The notes below the pieces were generated by a model. That model ran no database searches. It had not been told where the DNA came from and saw only the letters and a program-made list of their open reading frames with translations. A DNA stretch of 15,307 nt, taken from NCBI GenBank assembly GCA_964387935.1, contig CAYLZN010000113.1:1-15307 (forward strand), written 5' to 3'. Below are positions 1-7,531 of this stretch, piece by piece. The DNA comes from CAYLZN01 sp964387935 (GTDB taxonomy: Bacteria > Acidobacteriota > Vicinamibacteria > Vicinamibacterales > JAFNAJ01). The position numbers and the translations under genes were made by a program. Each line of letters begins with the position of its first letter. Position 1 is the first letter of the stretch.

Positions 1-1011
1 GAGATCAAGAAGTCCGTCTTCACCGTCATGAACCACCTGATGCCGCTCGCCGGCGTCATGCCGATGCACTGCTCGGCCAACGTCGGGAAGGCCGGCGACG
101 TGGCGCTCTTCTTCGGCTTGTCGGGCACCGGCAAGACGACGCTCTCCGCCGATCCCAAGCGCGGCCTGATCGGCGACGACGAGCACGGATGGAGCGACAA
201 CGGGGTGTTCAATTTCGAGGGCGGGTGCTACGCGAAGGTCATCAACCTGTCACCGCTGGCGGAGCCGCAGATCCACGCCACCACGCACATGTTCGGGACG
301 ATCCTCGAGAACGTCATCTTCGACCCGTTGACGCGGATGATCGACCTGGACTCGGACCTGATCACGGAGAACACGCGGGCATCGTATCCGCTGGAGGCGA
401 TTGCCAACGCGGTGCCCGAGAAGCGCGCCGGGCATCCGAAGAACATCATCCTGCTCACCTGCGACGCGCAGGGGGTGATGCCGCCGATCGCCCGGCTGGA
501 CCCCAACCAGGCGCTGTACCAGTTCATCTCGGGCTACACCTCGAAGCTCGCCGGAACGGAGGCGGGCCTGGGCCGCGAACCGCAGTTGACCTTCAGCGCG
601 TGCTTCGGCGGGCCCTTCATGGTCCACCATCCCTACAAGTACGCCGAACTGCTGAAGCGCAAGATGGAACGCTACGGCGTCAACTGCTGGCTCGTGAACA
701 CGGGCTGGATCGGCGGGCCGTACGGCATCGGCCATCGGATCAGCATCAAGCACACGCGCGCCCTGCTCGATGCGGCCCTCTCGGGGGCGCTGCTCGACGT
801 GGAGTACGCCGTCGACCCGATCTTCGGGTTCCGGGTGCCGAAGACGTGCGGCGACGTGCCCGCGCAGGTGCTCAACCCGTCCGCGTCGTGGCCAGACCAG
901 GATGTGTACATGCAGAAGTACCGGCAGCTCGCGGCCCGGTTCGTCGAGAACTTCAAGAAGTTCGAGGAGGGCTGCCCGCCGGAAGTGATCGCGGCGGGCC
1001 CGCGGCTGTAG
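1..1011 (+). CDS. pckA: ATP-dependent phosphoenolpyruvate carboxykinase, C-terminal part (5' truncated)
   Basis: This enzyme converts oxaloacetate and ATP to phosphoenolpyruvate, ADP and CO2, the entry step of gluconeogenesis, in the cytoplasm. The reading frame is open from base 1, and residues before the first ATG (EIKKSVFTV) already match the family, so the gene begins outside the window. The 336 residues visible are the C-terminal two thirds of a protein normally about 530 residues long. Visible motifs are the kinase P-loop GLSGTGKT (bases 115-138), the following LIGDDEHGW metal/nucleotide segment, NTRASYPLEAI and the GGPYGIGHR adenine-binding region. These identify the ATP-type rather than the GTP-type enzyme. 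The stop is TAG at 1009-1011. The next gene starts 31 bases later with its own ribosome binding site. No missing active-site residue was noticed in the visible part. Confidence 0.97.
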   Translation, partial: EIKKSVFTVMNHLMPLAGVMPMHCSANVGKAGDVALFFGLSGTGKTTLSADPKRGLIGDDEHGWSDNGVFNFEGGCYAKVINLSPLAEPQIHATTHMFGTILENVIFDPLTRMIDLDSDLITENTRASYPLEAIANAVPEKRAGHPKNIILLTCDAQGVMPPIARLDPNQALYQFISGYTSKLAGTEAGLGREPQLTFSACFGGPFMVHHPYKYAELLKRKMERYGVNCWLVNTGWIGGPYGIGHRISIKHTRALLDAALSGALLDVEYAVDPIFGFRVPKTCGDVPAQVLNPSASWPDQDVYMQKYRQLAARFVENFKKFEEGCPPEVIAAGPRL

Positions 1012-1017
1012 TACCCT
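1012..1017 (+). promoter_or_regulatory. Possible weak -10 element before the Met-rich protein gene
   Basis: TACCCT keeps the TAnnnT skeleton of a sigma-70 -10 box and lies 25 bases before the ATG at 1043. No good -35 box is visible, because that position falls inside the end of pckA. Read-through from pckA is equally likely. Confidence 0.15.
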
Positions 1018-1032
1018 GAGTGCCATCGGTCC

Positions 1033-1039
1033 AGGAGGG
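1033..1039 (+). promoter_or_regulatory. Strong ribosome binding site fixing the start at 1043
   Basis: AGGAGGG lies three bases before ATG 1043. It is a near-perfect Shine-Dalgarno sequence and supports this start, which also yields a clean signal peptide. Confidence 0.7.
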
Positions 1040-1042
1040 TCC

Positions 1043-2071
1043 ATGCGCATCGTGAACGTCACCCTTGCCGCGGCAGCCTTGCTCGCCACCAGCCTCGGGG
1101 CCGTGCCGGCCGCCGCAGACGTCAAGTCCCAGGAGCGTACGCAGATCAAGTTCGAAGGCATGCTGGGCAGGATGTTCGGCCTCTTCGGCGGAAAGGCCGC
1201 CCGTGACGGCCTGGTGGACACGGTGGCGCTCAAGGGCGACCGGATGATGACCACCAACGGCGAGACGGGACAGATCATCGACCTCGCCGAGGAAAAGGTC
1301 TACGACCTCGACCTGAAGAAGAAGACCTACACGGTCACGACCTTCGACGAGCTCCGGCAGCGGATGCGCGAGGCGCAGGAACGGGCCAGGCAGCAGGCCG
1401 CGCAGGCGAAACCCGAACAGGAGACGAACGCGCCAGCCGAGGAGCCCAACGTCGAGATCGACTTCGAGATGAAGGAAACCGGGCAGAAGCGCACCATTTC
1501 CGGGTACGAGTGCCGTGAGGTCGTGGCCACCGTCACCACGCGCGAGAAGGGCAAGACGCTCGAACAGGGCGGCGGCCTGCAGATGATCATGACCACCTGG
1601 CTCGCGCCCGAAATCGCGGCCTTGAAGGAGCGGGCCGCGTTCCAGATGAAGTACGCGCAGAAGGTGTACGGCGGCGCGTTCTCCGCCGGCTCCATGGAAC
1701 AGATGGCCGCCGCGATGGCGATGTACCCCGGCATGAAGGACGCGCTCGCCCGCATGAACAAGGAGAACGTCAACATGTCCGGCACGCCACTGCTCACGAC
1801 CATGACGATGCAGGCCGTGAAGAGCGAGGAGCAGATGGCCCAGGAGAAGCAGCAGGGCGGCGACAGCGGGTCAGGGGCGCCGACCGGCCTCGGGGGCCTC
1901 ATGGGCGGCTTCGCAAAGAAGATGGCCAAGAAGAAGGAGTCGCCCGAGGCCGCCGGCCAGCCTGCCAATCGCGCGACGATCCTGACCTCGACGACCGAGG
2001 TCCTCGGCATCTCGACCGACGTGGCGGCCACCGACGTCGCCATCCCGGCGGGGTTCCGCGCGGCGCGCTAG
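1043..2071 (+). CDS. Secreted Met-rich protein, DUF4412-like, function unknown
   Basis: This is a 342-residue protein with a signal peptide (residues 1-25, ending PAAA before DVKS), so it is exported to the periplasm or envelope. Residues 30-100 look like alternating beta strands (DRMMTTNGETGQIIDL, KVYDLDLKKKTYTV). Residues 105-135 form a charged Gln/Ala/Glu-rich helical linker. Residues 148-170 contain RTISGYECREV with the only cysteine (C157), a pattern reminiscent of DUF4412-type proteins. Residues 200-270 are unusually rich in methionine and glutamine. Residues 272-300 are Gly- then Lys-rich, and the protein closes with DVAIPAGFR. The family assignment rests on pattern memory only. The gene follows pckA by 31 bases and precedes the thiamine-binding protein by 25 bases, both on the same strand, so co-transcription is possible. 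A role as a periplasmic carrier or chaperone is a guess. Confidence 0.8.
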   Translation: MRIVNVTLAAAALLATSLGAVPAAADVKSQERTQIKFEGMLGRMFGLFGGKAARDGLVDTVALKGDRMMTTNGETGQIIDLAEEKVYDLDLKKKTYTVTTFDELRQRMREAQERARQQAAQAKPEQETNAPAEEPNVEIDFEMKETGQKRTISGYECREVVATVTTREKGKTLEQGGGLQMIMTTWLAPEIAALKERAAFQMKYAQKVYGGAFSAGSMEQMAAAMAMYPGMKDALARMNKENVNMSGTPLLTTMTMQAVKSEEQMAQEKQQGGDSGSGAPTGLGGLMGGFAKKMAKKKESPEAAGQPANRATILTSTTEVLGISTDVAATDVAIPAGFRAAR

Positions 2072-2084
2072 CCGCAGCCGGTCC

Positions 2085-2090
2085 TGGAGG
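2085..2090 (+). promoter_or_regulatory. Ribosome binding site supporting a GTG start at 2097
   Basis: TGGAGG sits six bases before GTG 2097. No in-frame ATG near this point would give the full conserved N-terminus, so the GTG start is preferred. Confidence 0.55.
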
Positions 2091-2096
2091 CCAGCC

Positions 2097-2402
2097 GTGC
2101 ACGTGCTCGTCGATCTCTCCATCGTCCCCCTGGGCGTCGGGCTGTCACTGTCGCGCGAGATCGCGCGCTGCCACGAGGTGCTGAAGGAGGCCGGGCTCGA
2201 CGCGCGCCTGCACGCCTACGGCACGAACATCGAGGGCGAGTGGGACGACGTCTTCGCCGCCATCAAGCGGTGCCACGAGGTGCTCCACGCCGCCGGGGTG
2301 CCGCGCATCAGCACCAACCTCAGGATCGGCACCCGCACGGACCGTCACCAGACGCTGGACGACAAGGTGCGGAGCGTCGAAGAGAAGCTCACGCCCCGGT
2401 AG
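2097..2402 (+). CDS. Thiamine-binding / MTH1187 (YkoF-like) family protein
   Basis: This is a small 101-residue cytoplasmic protein of the MTH1187/DUF77 thiamine_BP family, which forms ferredoxin-like oligomers. Related YkoF domains bind thiamine or its pyrimidine precursor. Characteristic features are the N-terminal strand VLVDLSIVPLGVG, the helix SLSREIARCHEVL, the LHAYGTNIEGEWDDVFAAIKRCHEVL stretch (written here only as a region, residues about 38-63), and the closing strand ISTNLRIGTRTDRHQTLDDKV. The length is typical. The start is GTG with a good ribosome binding site. No thiamine transporter or biosynthesis genes are next to it, so its in vivo ligand cannot be read from context. Its last 14 bases overlap the end of the convergent SDR gene. 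Confidence 0.88.
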   Translation: MHVLVDLSIVPLGVGLSLSREIARCHEVLKEAGLDARLHAYGTNIEGEWDDVFAAIKRCHEVLHAAGVPRISTNLRIGTRTDRHQTLDDKVRSVEEKLTPR

Positions 2403-3873
2403 CAGGACGCGCCGCCGACCGCGCGTCCTGCTCGGCGGCCCGCCTGATGCCGCCCAGCATGCCGTTGAACACGATCGCGTGAAGCGGCATCACCGCGTAC
2501 CAGTACGCCAGCCCCGCCAGTCCCTTCGGGAGGAAACGGGCAGTCTGGACGAGGCGCGTGACCGGCTCGCCCTGGCCGCCGTCCTGGGCGGCGATGCGGA
2601 ACTCGAGCAGCGCCTCGCCCGGCAACTTCATTTCGGCGCGCAGCGCGAGGTGGCGCCCGGGATCGACGGCCGTCACCCGCCAGAAGTCGATCGCCTCCCC
2701 GTAGGAGACGTGTTCGGCATCGCGCCGGCCGCGCCGCAGACCGGGGCCACCGATGAGCTGATCGAGCCAGCCGCGGACCTGCCACAGCCAGTCCACGGCA
2801 TACCAGCCATGTGATCCCCCCACGCGACACACCGCCTGGTAGACCTCGTCGGCCGTGGCTTGCACACGTGTTTCCCGCCGGTCCACGAACACCTTGCCGC
2901 CGGACCAGTCGGGGTCGCCGGGCATTGGGCCCGCGGCAGACCACACCGACTCCACGCGCCCGTCCGCCACGTTCTGGAGCGCCAGTTGAATGGCCTCCCG
3001 CACGCCGAGCAAGGGCTGCGGCATCAGACGCGCCGCCTCGTCATCACGGCAGACGACGCGGTTCCGGAGACCCTCGGCGAGGGGACGCGCGATCGCCGCG
3101 CTCACCGGCGTGACGAGGTGGATCCACAGAGAGCTCAGCTTCGGCGTCAGCACCGGAACCGGAAGGATCAGACGCCGCGGCAGGCGTCGCTCCTCGGCCA
3201 TGATCCGCATGATCTCGCGGTAGCTGAGGACATCGGGGCCGCCGATATCCAGCGTCCGCCCCGCGGTGGCTGGCACGCCCAGGCAGTCCACGAGGTATTG
3301 GAGCACGTTGCGAATCGCGATTGGCTGGCTCTCGGTGCTGACCCACTTCGGCGTGACCATGACCGGCAGCCGCTCCACGAGGTAGCGCAGAATCTCGAAG
3401 GATGCGGATCCGGAACCGATAATCATCGCCGCCCGCAGCACCGTGACGGGGACCGTACCCTTCGACAGGATGTCCGCCACTTCGAGACGCGACGAGAGAT
3501 GCTCGCTGAGGCCGGCCCCCGTTTCACCAAGGCCTCCGAGATACACCACACGCTCCAGGCCGGCTAGACCCGCTGCTTCGGCGAAGGCCTGCGCCAGCTT
3601 CCGGTCCTGCGACGCGTAGTCGATGCCGGCCGACTGCATCGAGTGCACCAGGTAGTAGGCTGCGCCGCACCCCCGCATGACCTCCGCGATCTGCCGCGGG
3701 TCGGTCAGATCCCCCTGGTGGATCGACACCCGCGGGTCGCGTGCCCACGGGCGATCGCCGAGCTTGGCCGGCGTCCGCGCGAGGCAGCGGACGGAATAGC
3801 CGGCCTCGAGCAGGCGCGGCACGAGGCGTGCCCCGATGTAGCCGGTCGCACCAGTCAGGAAGACGGGACGCAT
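2389..3873 (-). CDS. SDR-family NAD(P)-binding protein with C-terminal DUF2867 domain
   Basis: This is a 494-residue two-domain protein. Residues 1-300 form an atypical (extended) short-chain dehydrogenase/NmrA-like Rossmann domain. The dinucleotide motif TGATGYIG is at residues 7-14, followed by CLARTP and HQGDLTD, then YYLVHSM, and VVYLGGLG where the active-site region lies. The usual YxxxK catalytic pair is not obvious, as in many NmrA-like members. Residues about 328-482 match DUF2867, a START-like fold, with DFWRVTAVDPGRHLALRAEM and a hydrophobic end. The substrate is unknown. The start is ATG with GGTGGAG just upstream. It lies 52 bases after the receptor stop on the same strand and could be the third gene of that operon, although a GC-rich palindrome lies between them. 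Its end overlaps the thiamine-binding gene by 14 bases, tail to tail. Confidence 0.9.
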   Translation of the reverse strand: MRPVFLTGATGYIGARLVPRLLEAGYSVRCLARTPAKLGDRPWARDPRVSIHQGDLTDPRQIAEVMRGCGAAYYLVHSMQSAGIDYASQDRKLAQAFAEAAGLAGLERVVYLGGLGETGAGLSEHLSSRLEVADILSKGTVPVTVLRAAMIIGSGSASFEILRYLVERLPVMVTPKWVSTESQPIAIRNVLQYLVDCLGVPATAGRTLDIGGPDVLSYREIMRIMAEERRLPRRLILPVPVLTPKLSSLWIHLVTPVSAAIARPLAEGLRNRVVCRDDEAARLMPQPLLGVREAIQLALQNVADGRVESVWSAAGPMPGDPDWSGGKVFVDRRETRVQATADEVYQAVCRVGGSHGWYAVDWLWQVRGWLDQLIGGPGLRRGRRDAEHVSYGEAIDFWRVTAVDPGRHLALRAEMKLPGEALLEFRIAAQDGGQGEPVTRLVQTARFLPKGLAGLAYWYAVMPLHAIVFNGMLGGIRRAAEQDARSAARPATGA

Positions 3874-3895
3874 GACTCCACCACTCTTCGACGCG

Positions 3896-3907
3896 CCAGG
3901 CGCCTGG
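3896..3907. repeat. 12-bp perfect palindrome between receptor and SDR genes
   Basis: CCAGGCGCCTGG is a perfect inverted repeat within the 52-base gap between the receptor stop and the SDR start. In RNA it could form a short GC hairpin (CCAG, loop GCGC, CTGG). No T-run follows in the minus-strand direction, so a standard intrinsic terminator is unlikely. It may damp or process read-through, or bind a regulator. Confidence 0.35.
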
Positions 3908-3925
3908 GCGGTGCCGGCTGCCTGA

Positions 3926-6589
3926 TCAGAAATTGAAACGGGTGCCTAGTTCGAGGCGCCGGGGCGGACGCGCGGAGTTCGGCTGTCCGAACAGTGGCGA
4001 GCTCTCCACGCCGTTGAAGTTGGTGAGGTTCGTGGTGTTCAGGACGTTGAACGCCTGCACGTAGAGCTCGACGCCGTAGCGCCGGTCGCCGGCACCACCG
4101 CCCATCATCATCGGCCCGTCGCCGCCGCCTCCGCGGCGCATGGTGCCTTGCGGTCCCCCGCCGCCCCGCCCGCCCGGCCCGCCGCCGGTCTGCGTCCGTT
4201 GCGGACCGAACCCCAGGCGCCAGCCGAGCCTGAGGCCCAGGTCCGCAAACCCGTCGCCGCGGCCGCTGTTGCGCGCCACGCCCGCAGGTCGGTCCGTGAA
4301 GATCGTGTCGCCGTTGTCGTCGAAGCCGGTGGTGATATTGAAGGGCGGGGCTGACTCCGCGCGCAGGTTCACACCGAGGCGCAGGTTCCACCGCAGATCG
4401 ATGTTGCCGAACAGGCTGAACCGGTGCGTGACATCGTCGCGTGCGGGACCCCACTCGCCAGGGATGCGGCTGTCAGCGGGCAGGCTGAGCGGCCCGTCTC
4501 CGTCGTTGCGGTTGTGCGAGAGCACGTAGTTGGCCCCGACGAACATCCTGTGCCAGTCCGCGCGGTAGTTTCCGCCGAGGATCATCGAATGCGCCTCCAG
4601 GCGGCCCACCGAGTCGACGACCTGGATGTTGCCGAACTGCGGGTCCGGTCGGACGCCGGCCTCGGGGAGGTTGGTCGCGACGGACCGGAACTGATCGAGA
4701 CCATCCCGGAACTGGTAGGAGACGTTGACGCGCGCGCGCTCGCCCACCGCGCGCTCCATGCCGAACTGCGCCTGTCGCACCGTGGGCATCGAGAGATCGT
4801 CGCCCGATCGGATGATGCCGGGCGGCTGAATCTGCGCGGTGCCGCTGCCGTCGAGTGTGGGGAAGGGCGGGTTGACCACCACGACGTCCCGGAGGCGCTG
4901 ACCGTCCACCTGCAGCGTCTGCTCGTACGTGTCGGCCTCGTACCAGTCGAAGAAGATGCCGGCGCCTCCGCGGAAGGTCGTCCGACCGTTCTCGAACGGC
5001 GACCACGCGAAGCCGACGCGCGGGGCCAGATTCCAGTGGTCGTCCAGGTGCGTCTGCCACTCCTGCCGGAGGCCGACACTGAGCGTGAAGTCCTTGCGCA
5101 GGCGGATGTCGTCCTGCACGAACCAGCCCAGTTGCCACATCGTGTACGTGACGAACGGATCGCCCCGGCGCTGGGTGAACGTGGATGGCTGACTGGCATC
5201 GTAGGCCTCGAGGCTGCCGAACGTGAACGTGCCGTTCGCGTTCCTGATCGTCGTGCTCTCCACGTCGGCGCCCTCGGCGAGGACGCCGAGCCTCAACGAG
5301 TGACGGCCGATGGTGAGGTCGAAGTTGTCCGCGATCTCGTACTCACGCTGCAGCCGGTAACCCTGCGTGCTCGCGCCGCCCGCGTTGAAGGATCCCGACA
5401 CGCGAATGGTCGGATCGGTGGAGAAGGGGACGGTGTCGGTGTCCTGCCAGCGCGTCTGGAACCGGAACTCGTTGAAGTACTTCTTGCCAATGGCTCCGTT
5501 GACGCCGAGGCGAAAGGCCCGGTTCGTCGTCTCGCGTGAGTACGCGCGCTCAGGCAGGTCGATCTCCCCGACGCCCATCCGTTCCGACGCGGTGCCCCGA
5601 TGAAAGAACTCGCCGCGCAGCACCTGGGTCTTCGAGAGCGCATGCTCGACGCGCAGGTCCACGTTGGTCCGATCGTTGGGTCGCCGGAAGGCGCCGTTCA
5701 CCTCGCCCCCGGGGACCACCGCGAGGATGGTCTGCGTGTCGAACGCCGAGAAGCCGTCGAGCGACAGCGACATCGACGTATGGTTTCGCCACAGGGGGCC
5801 GTCGAGGGTGATGCCGCCGCGCCGCTGCTGTTCGTCGACCTTGCGGGGCGCCATCGCGTTGCGCGCGTTCAGCGCATCGTCTCGGAAGCCGAAGGTCACG
5901 TGGCCGCGCCAGGCGTCCATGCCCGGCCGCGTCAGCACATCGATCGACGTGAACCCCGACTCGTGGTTCTCCGCCGAAAAGGTGTTGCGCCGGAACCGGA
6001 CTTCGCGGATTTGCGACTTCGGCGGGAGGCCACTGCCCCGGAAACCGTTGACACGCATGACGGCGCCCGGGCCGGCCGCCTGCTCGAGCGCCGCCTGCAG
6101 CTCGTCCGGGTCGTCGGGCAGATCGTCAACTTCCTGCTGGGTGAGCGTCGTGGTGAACGCGTCGCCGCGGGGATCGCTCCCCGCGGTGCGCCGGTCCAGC
6201 CCGACTTCCACCTCCTCGCTCAGCGTGGCAATGCGCAGCGTCAGCGTCTCGCGCCTGACCTGACCGGAGCGGACCGGGACACTCGGGAGCGAGGCGGGTT
6301 CGAAGCCCTCGAAGAAGGCCAGCACGACGAAGCGGCCGGCCGTGAGGTCGAACTCGGCGATGCCTTCGTCATCGGTGGCCTTGGAGGCGAGCGCCTCGGT
6401 GGCCTCCGTGTCGGCGAGGACTTCGACCATGGCGCCGACGATGACGAGCCCGGTCTGATCCTGGACCGTGACGCGCAGCTTGCCGGGACGAGGCGCCGAC
6501 TGCGCCAGGATCGTCGTTGCGGAGCCCGCGAGCAGCGCAGCGGACAGGACCGCGACGAGCCACGGTCGGTGGCGCGGTGGGGAGAACAT
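3926..6589 (-). CDS. TonB-dependent receptor, Oar-like, with carboxypeptidase-regulatory domain
   Basis: This is an outer-membrane beta-barrel receptor of about 887 residues. Numbering below starts at the alternative GTG at 6595. A signal peptide (about 1-31, ending TTILAQS) is followed by a carboxypeptidase-regulatory Ig-like domain (about 38-115, KLRVTVQDQTGLVIVGAMV). Next come a plug region (about 140-260, with RVNGFRGSGLPPKSQIREVRF and SIDVLTRPG) and the barrel. The protein ends in LELGTRFNF, with the terminal Phe typical of outer-membrane proteins. Near the C-terminus a Gly-rich segment (801-836) interrupts the barrel. Two starts are possible: GTG at 6595, directly after the stop of the upstream gene, or ATG at 6589, which is better spaced from the purine-rich GAGAAGAAG. 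Either implies translational coupling to the LolA-like gene. The substrate is unknown. Acidobacterial homologues are numerous and mostly uncharacterised, with uptake or adhesion suggested. Confidence 0.93.
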   Translation of the reverse strand: MFSPPRHRPWLVAVLSAALLAGSATTILAQSAPRPGKLRVTVQDQTGLVIVGAMVEVLADTEATEALASKATDDEGIAEFDLTAGRFVVLAFFEGFEPASLPSVPVRSGQVRRETLTLRIATLSEEVEVGLDRRTAGSDPRGDAFTTTLTQQEVDDLPDDPDELQAALEQAAGPGAVMRVNGFRGSGLPPKSQIREVRFRRNTFSAENHESGFTSIDVLTRPGMDAWRGHVTFGFRDDALNARNAMAPRKVDEQQRRGGITLDGPLWRNHTSMSLSLDGFSAFDTQTILAVVPGGEVNGAFRRPNDRTNVDLRVEHALSKTQVLRGEFFHRGTASERMGVGEIDLPERAYSRETTNRAFRLGVNGAIGKKYFNEFRFQTRWQDTDTVPFSTDPTIRVSGSFNAGGASTQGYRLQREYEIADNFDLTIGRHSLRLGVLAEGADVESTTIRNANGTFTFGSLEAYDASQPSTFTQRRGDPFVTYTMWQLGWFVQDDIRLRKDFTLSVGLRQEWQTHLDDHWNLAPRVGFAWSPFENGRTTFRGGAGIFFDWYEADTYEQTLQVDGQRLRDVVVVNPPFPTLDGSGTAQIQPPGIIRSGDDLSMPTVRQAQFGMERAVGERARVNVSYQFRDGLDQFRSVATNLPEAGVRPDPQFGNIQVVDSVGRLEAHSMILGGNYRADWHRMFVGANYVLSHNRNDGDGPLSLPADSRIPGEWGPARDDVTHRFSLFGNIDLRWNLRLGVNLRAESAPPFNITTGFDDNGDTIFTDRPAGVARNSGRGDGFADLGLRLGWRLGFGPQRTQTGGGPGGRGGGGPQGTMRRGGGGDGPMMMGGGAGDRRYGVELYVQAFNVLNTTNLTNFNGVESSPLFGQPNSARPPRRLELGTRFNF
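4088..4195 (-). other. Gly/Arg/Met-rich segment coding region in the receptor
   Basis: This stretch encodes receptor residues about 801-836: repeated Gly runs (GGGPGGR, GGGGP, RRGGGGDGP) and an MMM triplet. It sits just before the strands VELYVQAFNVLN. It is probably an extended loop between two late barrel strands. The Gly-Gly-Arg core resembles the insert in the neighbouring LolA-like protein. Confidence 0.6.
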
Positions 6590-6595
6590 GGGCAC

Positions 6596-7531
6596 CTACT
6601 TCTTCTCGAACTTGTCGGCCTTGAACGACGGGTTCACCTTGTAGGTGACCTGGAGTTCCTCCTGCGTCTTGCCGTCCACCGCCCGTCGAATCGTGTGAGG
6701 CAGCAGCACGCCCTCCACCTTCCTGTGATCGGAGAGAAACAGCTGCACGTCCACCTGCGGGGGCGGGCCTGCGGCGCGGGCCTCTCGCATGCGCCGCTCC
6801 ATCTCCTCGCGGCTGGGCCGCTCGGAGCCTTGCCCGCCACGAAACATCTGCATGCGCGGCATTGCATCCTTGTACATGACCATGAGCGGCAGATGCGTCT
6901 CCTGATCGATGAAAAGCTTCGCCGCGAAGTCCTCCGGGCCTGTCACGTTCAGCACGTCGGCCTTGCCCTCGTCGGACTCGGCCTCGCCGGCGTACTCGTA
7001 ATGGAGGGGAAACGCCGTCGAGGTGCCAGCGAGCATCGCCACGAGAAGGCGGCCGAAATCCCGGTGGGCGGCGCGCAGGCGCCGTGCCTGCATCTCCTCG
7101 GGGGACGGCGGGTTTCCCCCCGTGCCTGCCTCGGGGGGTCGGCCTCCCGGGCCGCCGCCGGCACCGCGGCCGAACATCATGTTGGCTGGACCGCCGCTCG
7201 TGCTGTCGAGCGACGTCGCCCCGTTGAATCCGGTGAAACGCTTCACCGGCGTCGTGGGATCGACGTTGAGGCTCTCGGTGCGCAGGAACCTGTCGGGGAG
7301 GGCGATCGCGAGCTCGATGTCGCCCGACATTTCACGCTCACCGATGAGTCGCCGATAAGTACCCGTGACGGCGAGCGTCGTCAGCGTGTCCAGTTTTGCG
7401 CCACCGAGCGCCCTCCGGACCTGGGACACGAGCTCAGCCGCCCGGTCGTCAACGGGTTGGGCGGCCGCGGAGGCCGGGATGAGGGCGGCTGACACCAGGG
7501 TCAGAACGTGCACGCTGTTCCGGAATTTCAT
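6596..7531 (-). CDS. Secreted LolA/LolB-like protein with Gly-rich insert, function unknown
   Basis: This is a 311-residue exported protein. Its signal peptide is residues 1-24 (ending SAAA before QPVDD), with no lipobox cysteine. Residues 33-100 (ELVSQVRRALGG, VTGTYRR, ELAIALPDRFLRTES) and the later strands (KLFIDQETHLPLMVMY, DVQLFLSDHRKVEGVLLPHTIRR, QVTYKVNPSF) resemble the half-barrel fold of LolA/LolB lipoprotein carriers. This is a fold-level judgement. Two low-complexity inserts interrupt it: a Gly/Pro segment (121-143, GRGAGGGPGGRPP) and a charged Met/Arg helix (222-256). The ribosome binding site GGGAG lies 8 bases before ATG 7531. The stop at 6596-6598 abuts the receptor start, so the two are almost certainly one transcription unit. 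A periplasmic partner role for the receptor is inferred from this coupling only. Confidence 0.82.
   Translation of the reverse strand: MKFRNSVHVLTLVSAALIPASAAAQPVDDRAAELVSQVRRALGGAKLDTLTTLAVTGTYRRLIGEREMSGDIELAIALPDRFLRTESLNVDPTTPVKRFTGFNGATSLDSTSGGPANMMFGRGAGGGPGGRPPEAGTGGNPPSPEEMQARRLRAAHRDFGRLLVAMLAGTSTAFPLHYEYAGEAESDEGKADVLNVTGPEDFAAKLFIDQETHLPLMVMYKDAMPRMQMFRGGQGSERPSREEMERRMREARAAGPPPQVDVQLFLSDHRKVEGVLLPHTIRRAVDGKTQEELQVTYKVNPSFKADKFEKK

Noticed and set aside
250..1278. Open frame of 342 codons on the minus strand
   Set aside because: It lies opposite pckA and the start of the Met-rich protein, both well supported. There is no ribosome binding site or domain evidence.
5600..7492. Long open frame of 630 codons on the plus strand
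   Set aside because: It is antisense to the receptor and LolA-like genes, which show clear signal peptides and domains. Its product is Arg/His/Val-rich without any recognisable motif, as expected for a shadow frame in GC-rich DNA.
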